A DNA stretch of 64,000 nt. Source: Silurus meridionalis (Eukaryota; Chordata; Actinopteri; Siluriformes; Siluridae). Each line of letters begins with the position of its first letter. The stretch's first letter is position 1. The notes beneath the pieces were generated by a model. That model saw only the letters and a program-made list of their open reading frames with translations, ran no database searches and was not told the DNA's origin. Below, piece by piece: positions 1-26,114 of the stretch. The stretch is taken from positions 5,963,792-6,027,791 of the forward strand of contig NC_060909.1 in the NCBI RefSeq assembly GCF_014805685.1, read 5' to 3'. The translations under genes were made by a program, and so were the position numbers.

Positions 1-2124
1 ACTAGTTTTAAGGTTGCCTGGTAAAAATCAATCAATAATCACACTTAGAACTTGTTTATAAGTAGTATTTATTGCAAATGCTTGCTTTATGTCAACATCA
101 GACTCTGCAGTATTAAGTCATCACACACTTTTTAAACATTATCCGTTATGGTTATTATTTTTTGGAACGGTTCTTTATACAAAGTACGTGTGACTTTTTA
201 CTAAGTTGTTCTGTAGTTTGATTTCAGTTTCGTATGTTGAATATCTTTGAGTGTTCAGTAATGACAAAATACATTCACTATTGTTTTATATTGCATTATA
301 TGTTTAAGTGTTTTATGAAGCAGAAAGTAATGATTTTGCTTTGTTTTTGCATTGTGTAACACACACAACTACTGTGTGTTACAAGACAGTCTTTATTCGA
401 ATAAATAATTGTTGAAAATACGCAAGTATGCGAAAGCTTGGTTTTAATAGTAATCTTTTTTTTAGGTTAAAATGCTTAATTTTATTTAAGACAGAATTTA
501 TAATAATGACACTAATTAAATTAAGAGGAATTCTCCTGTTTAGTAGCTCTGGTTTTAAGATCTTTCCACACTAATTAAGAAAAACGAACTGTCAAAAAAT
601 GATTAAGAAGCTAGGTTTAAGTGTTTTAATGCTTATTTGAAGACATTTGTTCTTTTCTAGATATGTTTTATTTTTTCCAGAAATTTTGTGACAATTACCA
701 AGTGTAATTTTCTTTAATCTGACAGATCTGACTTGTTTTAATCATGCATTTAACTGTTATTTTTAGACAGCTATTTTTTTGCAGTGTTATTGTTGACTTG
801 ATTTGTCTGTTGCTTTGCTGCTTGCTAGTGCGAACAGGGGTTTGGATATATAGGAGGTCTACATTTAAATGAAGACTGGTCTTTAAATTTGGTAAATCAG
901 CACCAAAACTGCCCAGTGAGGTGACTGGGTGAAAATGGACAGAAATGGCATCTGCTAGACCACTCTAAAAACTAAGTACAGGCATGCTTCCTTGCCCTAT
1001 AAGTAGTCTTTGGCCAGATGGCTCATCTTGATAGACTTTTCCGCTGACCAGGTGCCAGAGCTAACATGGGGTCAGGAAACCATAAGACCGACCTGGTTTT
1101 CAACCATTTTGGAAGCCGAACCATCACACAGCCATATGCGGGAGTTGAATAATAAATTAAATCAAAATAATAACAACCACTGAGAGTTGGACCACTGATT
1201 GAGGAGAGATTCGACCATTAAGCTTTAATGGTCAACATCAAAACTCCACCATCTATGTTTTAGCACTTATGAAATATTACATGTAATTATGCACAGACTT
1301 TTACCTGTGTATTCTTTAGTGGTTTTCATCTTATTTTGATTACAATTATGAATGAAACTGTTGTCATGGTGATGTAAAGATGAAGGATTACCATTCATCT
1401 GTTCTTAATAGTTCTTGATTTTCAACCAGCTGGAACCAAACTAGTTTTGCTCATCAAGAACTCGTCTCTCTTCCAATGGAAACACACAAAATTGTTCCAA
1501 AGTAGAAATCAGCACTTTTGAGGAAAAAGCATGTGAAAGTTCTCTCATTGTTATAATATCATGCTTTTAGTGTGCTGCTCACAGCTATGATGATTTAGCT
1601 AACCTGAGCACGTGCCAAATCATGTTCCGTAATTTGGACAAATCGTCAGTAGGGATCATTATTTCTACACTGATATTAGGACAGTAAGGGAAGACGGTCT
1701 GTTTTTTTGTTTTTTTTAAGTTTTCATACCCCTGCTGAGATCTGGCCTGTATAACTACCGCCAGTAATGTCACCTGTGGATCTGACTGCAGCTCGTTTCT
1801 ATTTACACAAGGACAACCTTAATGGCTTTAGCAGAAAGGAAAAAAAAAAAATCAACAGCCAGCAAAGAAATGAGCGGGTTTTCATAAATTCTGCTTTTCT
1901 TAAGAGTATTAGTTATTGTGAAATGCTTCTCCAATTGAAATGTAAGAGTTATTTGCTTTAACTCAGGAAGTGTCTCATGTTCATGGGCATGATCTGTAGA
2001 AATGTCAATGCACCAGGATTTATAATACAGCACACCCTGAGACCTAGTCTGATATAAGGTCAGCTTTTCAGAACAATTAATAGTCCGAATACAATATTTC
2101 AGCCCAGTCTCAAGGCGAGATATA

Positions 2125-2584
2125 ATCACGAAATGTAATCTATTGATTCGTCCTCATAGACACGAATTTCCCTCTTTTTTAGTGTCACCGAGAACGACTT
2201 TCTATGTAATGTATTTCAGTAGGAAGTATTTTTGGTGCCTCAGCCAAAGCCAAAACAAGAAGCTGTATTGTTTTTTTTCCCGTTTGTAACCATCGCTTTA
2301 TTATACACTGGTTAATTAAGGAGACTGCATTTATAAGAAACACACATTTATTACAGTATAACCCTTACTCTAACTGTATATTTTCTGCTTTATACTCTGA
2401 TAAAATGGGGAAATTCTTTTTTGCAGATTACCTCTGGCATTTTGTGTCAGCATTACCCATGATCCTCTGCCTCCGTTGCTATAGAGACGGAGGCAGTTGT
2501 GCTGAGTGACATGTAAAAAGAGGGAAATTCGTGTCCATAAACTAGAATCAATAGATCAAATTTTTTGGACTAAATCACGAAATG
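2125..2584. mobile_element. MITE-like element with terminal inverted repeats
   Basis: Two arms are imperfect reverse complements: 2138-2194 and 2503-2556. Both contain CTATTGATTC and CACGAATTTCCCTCTTTT, in opposite orientations. The 11-base direct repeat ATCACGAAATG flanks them at 2125-2135 and 2574-2584 and could be a target duplication, although about 17 bases separate the right arm from its copy. Inside, TGCCTCCGT at about 2469 pairs with ACGGAGGCA at about 2487. There is no coding capacity. It is a nonautonomous DNA transposon of unknown family. Confidence 0.7.
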
Positions 2585-2650
2585 CCGTGAGACTGTTAGA
2601 TATTTAGTATATCTAAACGTGGATTGGGCTGAACTTAAATTTCTATTATA

Positions 2651-2689
2651 TTGCTTATTAGCGAACATGTCATGATCGCTAATAAGCAA
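2651..2689. repeat. Perfect 14-bp stem hairpin
   Basis: TTGCTTATTAGCGA (2651-2664) is followed, after an 11-base spacer, by its exact reverse complement TCGCTAATAAGCAA (2676-2689). It lies 66 bases right of the MITE-like element in intron 1. It may be the core of a very small inverted-repeat element; no function is assigned. Confidence 0.9.
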
Positions 2690-4734
2690 TTTCTTGTATA
2701 ACCCAGATCTGATGTTGCCTTTGTAAAACATTAGCATAGTTTATGGCCATGTTTATCTATAAGAAAGTACTAGACTCTCTAGATAGACCTTTAGATTGAA
2801 GTCTGGATTAAAAATAAATGACAGAATAAGTTTAATATACGCTTATATATTATATTATTTCATTTCAGTTTCATTGTAGTTCATAAAGTTTATTGTGTCT
2901 CGACTGCATTCACACCGGTGTTTTAAGGTTGATTCAGATTCAATCCCGATACTAAAAATGCACGATACTGGGTCTGAGAGTTTTGTGTTAAAGCTGTGCA
3001 GCTTGTCATTTCTGCAGAGGAAATGTGATGGAGGAAGAATCTTGGGAAATCTGGCTAGAGTGAAAATGTCTTTCGTTTAACCATACACTGAATGAGGACG
3101 CTGCCCTGTCTTTGACCGTAGACTTCATTGTATCATTTTAAAGGTTGGGGGAGGTGCAGAGGCATGCATTATGGAGGGAGGTTTTGGTATTTTGGGGTTC
3201 AAGGTCAAAGGTTTTGTGTGTATGTGTGTGTGTTGAAAGCAGTCTCCTGTCTAAACCCCCCAGCCTATTTCTGTGCATCACATTTGCATAACAAACTATA
3301 TACTGTTTGGGTCTTCTGCAACTCCTAAAAGTGCCTGAGGTTTCACAAATGTCTTTGACATTGATGCACTGAAAGTTGAGTAATAATGTGCTTATCAATA
3401 TTAATAATGCTTCAAAAATCCTTAACATGCAACAAGGATAATTAAAAGAGCTTAGTGTTTGCAAATAGGTATTGATGTAGATATTTCTATAAAGAGTAGC
3501 AGAATGTGAGGAATTTATGCTGTAATTATGCACCAAACTCGAGAAGCTTTTGGTTATTGTAAAAGGCTTCTGTTCTGAGAGCACATTTCGTAGTAAGGTA
3601 AGGTGCAGTACGGTTATACTTTTAGTTAGTTTTGCTAATACATACTAACTAAAAGGACAAAAAAAACTTTGACAGGCATGCAGGCATATAAATGTACTTG
3701 TAAACTATGCTTTTTATTCATTGGATGGAAATACAATGTACAACACTTTTAAAATCACCTAAACTTATAGAACACAGGGATTAGATTCATAATAGAATGA
3801 ACCATTAGATAATAATATAATTGACCATTTTTAAGCTTTTTTAAAAAAGAAATCCAGCATTTTTCCTTTTTCATCAGAACACATGCGGCGCTACACCGCT
3901 ATCCTTAGACTCAGTTTGTACCTATTAGCATGGGCAACTCAAATGCACTACCTCGTGCTTGGACCCGGACCGAGACTACCTCGCTCAGACCTAATTTTTT
4001 GTTGCAGACCTGAATATAATTGCTCCGTCATCAACCACTTGCCCGAAACAACTGTAAGACAAAGGGAAGCGCACCAGGTTCCCAATTGAACAGACAGTAT
4101 TTGTGAAAGCACCACACGAGTTTGAGGCGTGTCACTGACGGATTCTGAAAGCCCCCTGTTTCTGCTGTACAGATTAAATCTGCCTGCCAGCTTTAGATCT
4201 TGTCAGGTCATTACTGTGATTTCTTTACCATTCATTTTACTTCTGCATTCCACTCCTCCGTTTTTTTTCCCCCGTCCCACACTGTTCTTCCTAAACTTCA
4301 TCCCCTCTTTGTACTAAAGTGACAGCCTCTGTTCTGAATTGGGGCAGCGGGGCAGGCCGACCCTCTGGGTGTGTTTGTGTCCGTGTCCATTTATGGCACA
4401 AGGCTGTTAATCAACTTTCCTCTCTACAGTCAGCCAGCAGTCATTTTCCAAGTCAGTTTCGCCCACGTTATCTGTACTGACAATAAAGTCTGAGTGCTGT
4501 GACTCCAAGGTAAATGAACTGAAAAGTGATGCAAGGCATTGCGGAGCGTTTATACAAGGGAGCTTTTCACCAATATGCTGGTATTATTAAACAAAGTTTA
4601 GCATATTTAGAATTAATGCTTCTTGTACCATGGTTTCAAAGCATTGAGCTATTTTACCATTGTAATAAACATCATTCATCTACACAGTTGTTGAAAATAT
4701 GAAAAGGGTGCTGGGTTCAATTTTCTTTTTCCCC

Positions 4735-4747
4735 TCTCTCTCTTTCT

Positions 4748-4797
<50 letters not shown>

Positions 4798-4900
4798 CTC
4801 TCTTCTGATGATTAATTGTTTGTGACATGAATGGTGTCTGTGTCTTGGATTTGAAAAGGACTTGGAGAGATTTGCTAAACCAGGATAACCTTTTTTCATT

Positions 4901-4953
<53 letters not shown>
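4735..4953. repeat. Two CT microsatellites
   Basis: CT runs at about 4735-4794 and 4902-4953 are separated by about 107 bases of unique sequence. Both lie in smad3 intron 1. Confidence 0.95.
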
Positions 4954-4955
<2 letters not shown>

Positions 4956-5439
4956 GTGTCTGTCTTGGTCTCTCTATAAGAGGGCTAAGACCGTGCTAAT
5001 GCATATTTAATGCATAGTGTCTTAGTCATGCATAATGTATGAGAAAAGCAGAGGGTCAGAACTTCGGGGCACTGCAATCCCATTGCCAACATGTGGATTT
5101 TGTGCATATAGTTTTACCATGCTGATACAAATCAGTGTTTTTATCTTTGCTGTTCGATTAATCAGTATTGTTTTGGTTTTATTTTCCTAATCAAACCCTA
5201 ATGGACTACATTTTTACATTGATATTAGTGTTAGTGTTAGATTTGGTGTGAGTGACCTACATAAGCTGGTGTAAAGAAATATTAGCATCCCTATATTAGT
5301 GGTTCGTCATATCATTAGCCATAAAGAGCTATGATTATGTCCACACCACTAACATTACCTTTCCTAATGAGCATACACTAAGTCAGTGACCAGGCATTCG
5401 TGAGCAAACTACAGGTTAATGTTGTAGTGTTAAATAAAC

Positions 5440-5617
5440 TTTCTTTCGGCTTCTCCCGTTAAGGGTCGCCACAGCGGATCCTCTGCATGTTTGATTTGGC
5501 ACATGTTTTTACGCTGGATGCCCTTACTAACGCAACCCTCCCTATTTATCCGGGCTTGGGACCAGCACTGAAAGTGGCTGGGGTTGGTTCCCTGACTGGG
5601 GATCGAACCCGGGCCAT
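5440..5617 (-). mobile_element. tRNA/RTE-type SINE, minus strand
   Basis: Read on the minus strand, GGTTCGATCCC near 5600 matches the pol III B box. The element ends at 5440-5475 with the same sequence that ends the RTE-type LINE at 17566-17620 (GGGGTCACCACAGTGGATC there, GGGTCGCCACAGCGGATC here, as seen on the + strand). The middle (CATGTTTGATTTGGCAC at about 5487-5503) also matches 19964-19980 at the other end of that LINE. The A-box side is lost. Confidence 0.75.
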
Positions 5618-5785
5618 AGCGGTACTCATGTATTTCATTGTGTGTTTGAAATTCCTGTCAGAGATGAGCCTCTAAGTCACAGATTACTAGTCTATGTGCT
5701 AGCTTGCATTCAGTTTGTTTGTTTTTTATTCATAGTTGCTTGGTGAACATATAGATTCAACAAACAGAAGAAGACTACAAATACG

Positions 5786-6360
5786 TAGAGGTCAACCGAT
5801 TTTTACCAATACCGATAGCTAGGTTGAAACGTGCTTGTCTTTAATTAAAATTTTTTAATTCTGTAAAGTTTTGAGACAATGTCCATTGTGAAAAGCGCTA
5901 TCGAAAAATAAACTTGAACTTGAACTATAACTGATTAATCATCCGAAAAATATAAAAATTTATACTGGATAAAAAAAACAAACAAACATAACATTTAATG
6001 TAGAATAGTACAAAAATGTATTATAAAAACAGGACAGAATCAGTAAAAATGTGCTAAATTAAACAAAAATTACTATATTAATTATAATTGATAAATATAA
6101 TTATATAAATAATCAAATACAAATATAATTGTATGAATTTTAAATTATAATGAATAAATTTAATATAGCACTCTCAGTTTCACCGTGCTCTCTCCGTGCA
6201 GCGTGCAGTCACACGTGTAAAAACGAAAGCGCTGGCGTCAGTGATTCGCCTTTTGAAGGCGCTCTCGTAATGGCAGCGGCTCCGGCAAATCAGTATGAAT
6301 TTTAGCTGATAGTTGATATTTCAGACGATTAATTGCCAAAACCAATTAATCGGTCGAAAG
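5786..6360. mobile_element. hAT-like nonautonomous element with nested repeat tail
   Basis: The left end reads TAGAGGTCAACCGATTTTTA and the right end contains AACCAATTAATCGGTCGA. These are imperfect inverted ends around a CCGATTAATCGGT-type core. A separate repeat tail (TGAGACAATGTCCATTG and following, 5865-5930) interrupts the element. The GC-richer interior at 6180-6290 has no intact open frame. Confidence 0.55.
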
Positions 6361-6738
6361 TTTCCTTTAGTTTGTTTCTATGTACAAACCCTTAATGCTG
6401 TGAACAGTTTTTCTTCCAAAATCGAGAATGGGTATAGTGGATAGTCAGTGGATACCTTTATGTGTAACATGTGGATGGAACACAATACACATTATAGCTG
6501 GATGTCTTACATTATGGTTGAATTTTTGGCAAAGACACAAAACAATATCTAAGCAAGTAAAACTATTGTAAATATAGACTCATTCAACTAATAATTTCCC
6601 TAAACATGAATTCGTTTTCTTAGATTTTATTTATTTTTGCAAAAAATTAGTATTAGTATTAGTAAGAATATCATCTCGTAATGAAACCTTTTTTTTGTCT
6701 TTCAGATGTCTGGTTTAGCGTTTCTCTCTTGTTTTCAT

Positions 6739-6740
<2 letters not shown>

Positions 6741-6777
<37 letters not shown>

Positions 6778-6923
6778 TTCTCTGTCTTTCTCTCTCTCTC
6801 TTTCTTGTTCGCTTTTGGCACTAAAGTGCAAACCAGAGGAAATGACAGCTTGTGTACATGTATAGACTGAAGCACAGCACAGCCGCTCTTCCTTGGGCCC
6901 AAACAATGACCCTGACACTACAG

Positions 6924-6970
<47 letters not shown>

Positions 6971-6983
6971 TTTTTCCAGTATC

Positions 6984-7032
<49 letters not shown>
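6741..7032. repeat. Compound CT / GT / CT microsatellite cluster
   Basis: CT-rich 6741-6803, GT 6926-6969 and CT 6989-7032. The open frames on either strand here (runs of VCVCV or SLSLS) are products of the repeats. Confidence 0.95.
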
Positions 7033-7034
<2 letters not shown>

Positions 7035-8084
7035 CTGGCTTGCTCTTTCTCTCTCAGGCTCATACTGTCGTCGTCTCTCAATAAGATGTCTGGCTTTCTG
7101 GTTTTTACATAAAAAGTTTTTTCTTCCTAATTGGCAGCAAAATCAAGGCTTAAAAACTAAAAGCAGGTTTGTTTTTTACAATCCAACAGACATCTTTTGA
7201 AATGCTTTTGGCTTCGCTGTTACGGTTGCCACAAAGCGGTTCGGTTTGCATGCACATGTCTGTCTGCGCATGTTAGTTTAAACATGTGGTATGTATGAAA
7301 GAAAGTTGCCTCTGGGCATCTCATAAGTCTCCTCACAATAGTCTTTCCAAGGCTGAGTGGATTCGAGTGATGGTAAAAAAACTAATCTGGAAGGGATAAA
7401 AAAGAAAGCTGACAATTGGAATGAAAGCTAATTCAGCTTTACGAGGTGCAGTCTTCTATTTGAGACCTTGTGTCATTTACTAAAACGTTGTCTATCTAAA
7501 ACGCACCATACGCCTTCCTGTCAAGTCTCTGGTGTATACACTTCCTGTTCCTTTTCAATTTTCTACCGAAACGCACATGACTTTTTATCAGGAAACTGTG
7601 ATCTCTTGGGGGTTTTTTTTCTATCTTGCTGTTTTGCCCATGGTAATGGATTTCCACGCGAATGGTAAAAGCACTTTCTATCCATCAGCATTTGTCTGTC
7701 AGTATAGCATTTTTCGATTAGTGATTGTTTTACATGGGGAGCTGTGGGAATTCTGACCTTTTTTGTGTAATATCAGGGTTTTTATCCCTCCAAAATTCCA
7801 TCCTTAAATATCTTAAATATCCAGTTCTGATCTTTTTATCCCTGTCAGGATAGACATTTTATAGGATGAAAACATGAAAATGAACTGTAGTTACATTTCA
7901 ACACCACCTACAAACGTTCTGACAAACACCAAATGAATGACGGAAAATGTCAAAAAAGAAAAAAGTGAATGGTCTCAATAATGACTATGTGATATAATAT
8001 AATTAAATAAAGTCAATGTGATTCTTGTAATTTTGTAATTGTTTTTCACGGATCTGTAGTTTAATAAGTGTTTCAGTTTGGGCA

Positions 8085-8605
8085 AACTTTTACTTTAGCT
8101 TTACTACATTTCAGAGTCAAATATCTGACTTTTTACTCAACTACATTTTACGAAAACAGGCGTTCCATTGTGTTTATGAGTGGATAATATTTGTAACATT
8201 TTTAAAGGCTTGCCGTTTGGCACTTGGTTGTATCTACTTAGCAAGAACATACAGTCCAGCGTCAGTTCAACATAGATTTATATCATTTTCCTAAATAATT
8301 TCATTCTGTCAAAAGGTTAGTGTGCTAAAAGTACCGTAACTCTTTATGTTTATGAGTTAATGAGTGTTTTCACATAAACTGAGTTGATAAATTAAAGAGT
8401 CCTGTGACAAAAATGATAAAAGAAACATTATAGCTATCATAAATCATAGTACTTTGGATACTTGAATACATTTGAAGGCAAATACTTTTGAATGTTTACT
8501 CAAGTGAAAGTTTAAAGCACTTTTACTTTTATTGGAGTCATTTTTTACAAAGTGTATTTCTACTTTAGCTCAAGAACATGGTGTGCGTATTTCAGAAAAC
8601 ACTGG
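8085..8605 (+). mobile_element. Dispersed DNA repeat, copy 1 of a four-copy family
   Basis: It shares the runs CATAGTACTTTGGATAC, TTTACTCAAGTGA and GGAGTCAT with copies at 13640-13835 and 63130-63490 on the same strand and with 56000-56675 on the opposite strand. The best-preserved right ends read TTTGTCCACCACTGC or TTCGTCCACCACTGC. There is no coding capacity. The class is probably a nonautonomous DNA transposon, which I cannot prove from these copies. Confidence 0.6.
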
Positions 8606-8748
8606 ACTTCACTGTGGGGAAAAAGGTGTCAGTCAAAAGGAAAACTTGTTTCATAATATATTTATATCTTCTTATATCTACAGCATTGTGCTTGAAAATT
8701 ACCGTAAGTAAATTAACTTCTTTTGCATCCCATCAATAATCTTTCTAG

Positions 8749-22038
<13,290 letters not shown>

Positions 22039-22215
22039 GAAGATCCTCTTAATAACACCACAGGAAGTAGCCAAAAAACCAAAAACCCACCAACATATAC
22101 ATATTCCTGTAGGAAACGAGATCCTAAAAGCCAAATCGGAAACTAGAGCCTTTCCAACACTCACCACTTTCAGTAGCACTTTCGCACATGTTGATCTCAA
22201 AAAAAGGAAGCGTGT

Positions 22216-22221
22216 AATAAA
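22216..22221 (+). promoter_or_regulatory. smad3: Candidate poly(A) signal AATAAA
   Basis: First canonical AATAAA after the smad3 stop, 178 bases downstream. It would give a very short 3'UTR for a SMAD3 transcript. The next one is at 24182-24187, about 2.1 kb downstream. Confidence 0.35.
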
Positions 22222-24181
22222 CAGTGCAATTTTTGCTCCTGCTTCGTCCATATCGTTTATCACCGATGTTCTGTTTAGCACCTTGGATTTCGGTGAACCA
22301 AATCCATTGGGTTGATCATGTGTACTGTAGATTTCCCCTATTTGTTGTCTTTTTGTGTACAGTAAAATGGATTTTTTAAAATACATGCAAGTTGTCTATA
22401 TTTCGGTTGATTTTCGTTTGAACAAAATAACAGAAGAAAGCTCATAATGTAGTATTTTAGAAATGTTGATGTGAGGTTATGACTCATCCTGGGCGTCTTT
22501 CTGTCACCTACATGCTTGCCATTTTATTTCATTCTTACTGGTTTTTTTGGAGTCTCATGCCAGGAATGTGCACATTCAAACAAAAACCTTCAGATTATTC
22601 TTCAGATGAAAAAGTCCAATTATGATCATTAATTGTTAGGAATGCACTCACATTTTCCAACCTAATGTCTGTTCACCACATCTGAAGTGTAGGTGTGGTT
22701 ACTACAGACATGAATTTTCAACACGTCTCCCTGTAGTGAAAAAAAAACACACACGCACACACAGAAAGCCTGTTTACTCAAAACTCACCTTTGATGTAGG
22801 TGGCAGCTGTTGCGGTGTCAGAAAAACGGTTAATGCCACAGGTCATAAAACAGTTTCATAAATTCTTTAGTCAAAGGCGTTTTAGAGTATTTTTCTAGTA
22901 TTGTTTTAGTCTGTGCAGCGGTATTGTGTGTGTGTTTTCAAACGTGTGTATGGAACCCTGGGAAAACCCTGTTACGTTCAACAAAAACACAGAGTAAAAT
23001 TATATTTACATATCACATCATTTGACACCTCTACTTTAAAAAACTATGTATTTTACCAAAAATGATATGGAAATTATACTTTTTAATCAAATCTTTTTTT
23101 TTTTTTTTATTCACAGTAAAACTCACACCTTGAAGTTCAAATCATTACAGTAAATGCTGTAGCAAAAAAAAAAAAAAAATAGCACATACGTTGAATTAAT
23201 TTACTTTATTATTGAAATATCAGCTGTGAAAACGTGAAGCTCCATGAAGCAAACTTTACGAAATGTTTGAACGTGAATCATGATTGCTTTAGGAAGAAAA
23301 AAAAATAGAACTGGTAGAAAATGCTAACGTTTTTTTATAAAGGGGTTTCCCAGGGTGGTACTCATGGAATTCCATAAATGTCATTAGACGTCCATTATAA
23401 GTGATTTTCTTTTTCTCGGCACAGAGGAAAGTGTGGAAATCCTTTGTGGTAACAACAAGAAAAAAAACTACACCCCTCCAGCTGATAAAGATTAGGTTTA
23501 GAAAGTAAGTAGCACGACCCTCACCATAAGCAGTCACACCGGCACATATTTTGCGGCATTAAGAAAACACAGTGACGGTGGGCAGAGCGAGGGAAGGGTG
23601 TCGCTGTAGATTACTGACAGATGAAAGGTTGTTATTACTCCTGTGGTAGAGCTCCACATCAGTGTTTTTAATCTGTCTGCATGGAGCCATGCCAAGTCTT
23701 GCACCGTGTGCATGTGTGTTCTTGTAAGATGGTGCTTATTGGTAGCTGTTTAATCTGCATGCCAGCTGTCTTTACTGTGTGCTTGAATGCGTCTCGCCCG
23801 GCTCGCACTGAGTTCAGATATCGGAGTTGACACTCAGCTTTCCTTCCTGTATGTGGTGGAAGGTGTGAGGAACTGAAATCTGTGCTCCAGCTCTGCCTTT
23901 GTGTCAGTCTGGACTGTATTTGCAGCAGGAACTCTGGGTGTATATAAATTACAACCTCAGATATCAATAGACAGCTTGTCGTAGTGGCTCACATTGCTTC
24001 TTCTTCAGCATTGATGGAATTGGATTTCATTTTGTTTGTCGGTTGTAAAAAAAAAAAACATGTTATCATTCAGAAATGAGCTATAGTTTCTTGTTGTTTT
24101 GTATATTCAGGTTAAATACGGTTGATTCATCTCAAACTCACCTCAGTGTATAAATAATGTACTTTTAATGACTTAATATAC

Positions 24182-24187
24182 AATAAA
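24182..24187 (+). promoter_or_regulatory. smad3: Candidate distal poly(A) signal AATAAA
   Basis: AATAAA in the context ACAATAAACG, 2144 bases past the stop codon. It would include the first copy of the local duplication (about 23.6 kb) in the mRNA. No downstream GU-rich element stands out. Confidence 0.3.
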
Positions 24188-26114
24188 CGTTGCCTTTCAA
24201 GGTGCTGCATATTACAATATAAATTATTATTATTATTATTATTATAAAAGGCTCATAAGCGTCATTAATTATAATAATATGAAATACCTATAACAATATA
24301 ATGATTATTAATAATAATGGATATTATTATTATTATTTTTTTTAATAATCAGTATAAACATTACAGTACCGTATACAATATACTGTAGCGCTGAGCTACG
24401 GCAACACTAACAGGACAAAATTTCAGTTAGACTGCACCTTTTAGAGGAAGTATGAATTTCCACAGCAAAACATAGACCAGATTTTATGCATTATAATAAA
24501 AATAAATAAATAAATAAAACACAAAATAATTTAGTTTGGAAATTCGGGACAGTCGTACAGTCGTGGTTAAATAATACTATACAAAACACGCATTAATTAT
24601 ATGCTAAATGTTTCTATAAGCTATTTTGATTAAATAAAATGAATGAAAATGTATCTATGGGTATATGTATGTATAAATTCTGGTACATGTATTTATATTC
24701 TAAACTTTTATTTCAACCCAAACTGTTCAGTATGTGCGGTTTTGTGACTTTCCTGCCACAAAGGCAAACAGTTCAGCTTATGGACAAGCATGCACGCGTC
24801 TTATTTCCTCACACTCCTCATGAAGCAGTGCGCATTCAGAGTGTGCCTTCGCATGATTTTTTCTACTTTCGTTACTTATCAGTTCATGGTTTCTGAATAG
24901 TTTGTAGATAATGCCGTTGCATGCTTGTTTTCAGAGTTTGGGGAGAGTTTGCAAAAAAAAAAAAAAAAAAGAATAAAAAAAAAGAGCCTTGGACAACCAT
25001 GACTTTTTTATACTCCAGACAGAATTCGGGGATTCAAAAGCGAAACGTTGTGTATAGCAGATTGTGTTGAGTTTTTTTTTTTTTTTAGAGAATGCCATCA
25101 AATCTTTGAAGAGACTTTTGGAAATTGAAAAGAAAGCTAGGACTGTGCGTGAATGATACAAATTCTTTATGTATGCTTTTTAACTTTCAAAGCATTTTCG
25201 ATCATTATGAGAACAATGCTAATGGGCTGAGGGAGTGTGTCACCTGAGGGAGTGATTAGAAACCTGAAGAATGAAAGGTTGTCATTATTCCTGTAGTTCT
25301 ACTCTTTAATCTGCTCGCATGGAGCCATGCCAGGTGTCATCGTTTCTGTGCGAGATGGTTAGTAATCGATATTCCAAAACGATTCAGTTGTTGGAGTTTA
25401 ATTGCAGAAAGCTGCATTGCAGGATTTTATGAGAGTTTATGTTTAAGATAGTTGTATTATGGAAACGTCACTATTTTTGAAACTCCACTTTCCCAGCAAC
25501 AGATTAAAAGAGTTCTATAGCAGATATTTTACTCCATTTTGGCATTTTTGCTATAATTAAAAATAGGGTGTATTATTAAAATAAACTATGATTATTTGTG
25601 ATTGTTTATAGCAGTTTTATCCTGATATTGGCATTTATGGATTACGGATGAGACATCCTATTGCCAACCAACGGTAAAAAAAGGTTTTCATACTTGAGAA
25701 AAGACAATTTTACACATTTTATTTGAAGTTTATCAGCAAATTGTTGAGTTGACTTTGATTAGTATGCATTATTGTGCTTGTTATTTTGTCGATCGTTTTA
25801 TTAGGCTTATTCTGTGACATTGCGCTTAGCTGTGCTTATGCTTTAAATGTCTTTCTTTTTTTATGAAAATATATATATACTTTTTTTCTCCTCATTTAAA
25901 GTGTCAGTTATACTTCATTGTTATCAATGTACTTTTAATAAAAAAAAGATATATCTCAAATGGTGTCATTGTTATTTGGATTCAACATTGATCACTACTT
26001 TCACTGGATCTGAGAAAGTTTTTTTTTTAATCTCAAGAAAGGCAGACAGCACTTCTTATTTCTTTAAGATCATGACGCGGATAACCAAAAAAGTGTATCA
26101 ACATCTAAGGTAAA

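Larger units (their letters stand above)
22039..25400 (+). other. smad3: Probable smad3 3'UTR and downstream flank
   Basis: No coding exon is present after the stop at 22038. AATAAA signals occur at 22216-22221 and 24182-24187, and an AATAAATAAATAAA run at about 24500. Human SMAD3 has a 3'UTR of several kilobases, so the real end could be any of these; the sequence alone does not decide. A local duplication pairs 23591-23735 with 25228-25365. ATT repeats occur at 24220-24340. Open frames on the minus strand here are shadows. Confidence 0.5.

Noticed and set aside
1803..2129. 108-codon minus-strand open frame
   Set aside because: Low-complexity and compositionally ordinary intronic sequence, no domain, no splice sites that make sense.
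3138..3584. 148-codon minus-strand open frame in smad3 intron 1
   Set aside because: No recognisable domain, partly a GT repeat (HTHTHT), and no expression evidence available; most likely chance.
6821..7200. Several open frames of 86-90 codons
   Set aside because: They are translations of CT and GT microsatellites. The same applies to frames at 10015-10379, 33363-33757, 40045-40353, 41907-42423, 48760-49063, 49555-49796, 57480-57674 and 61541-61912.
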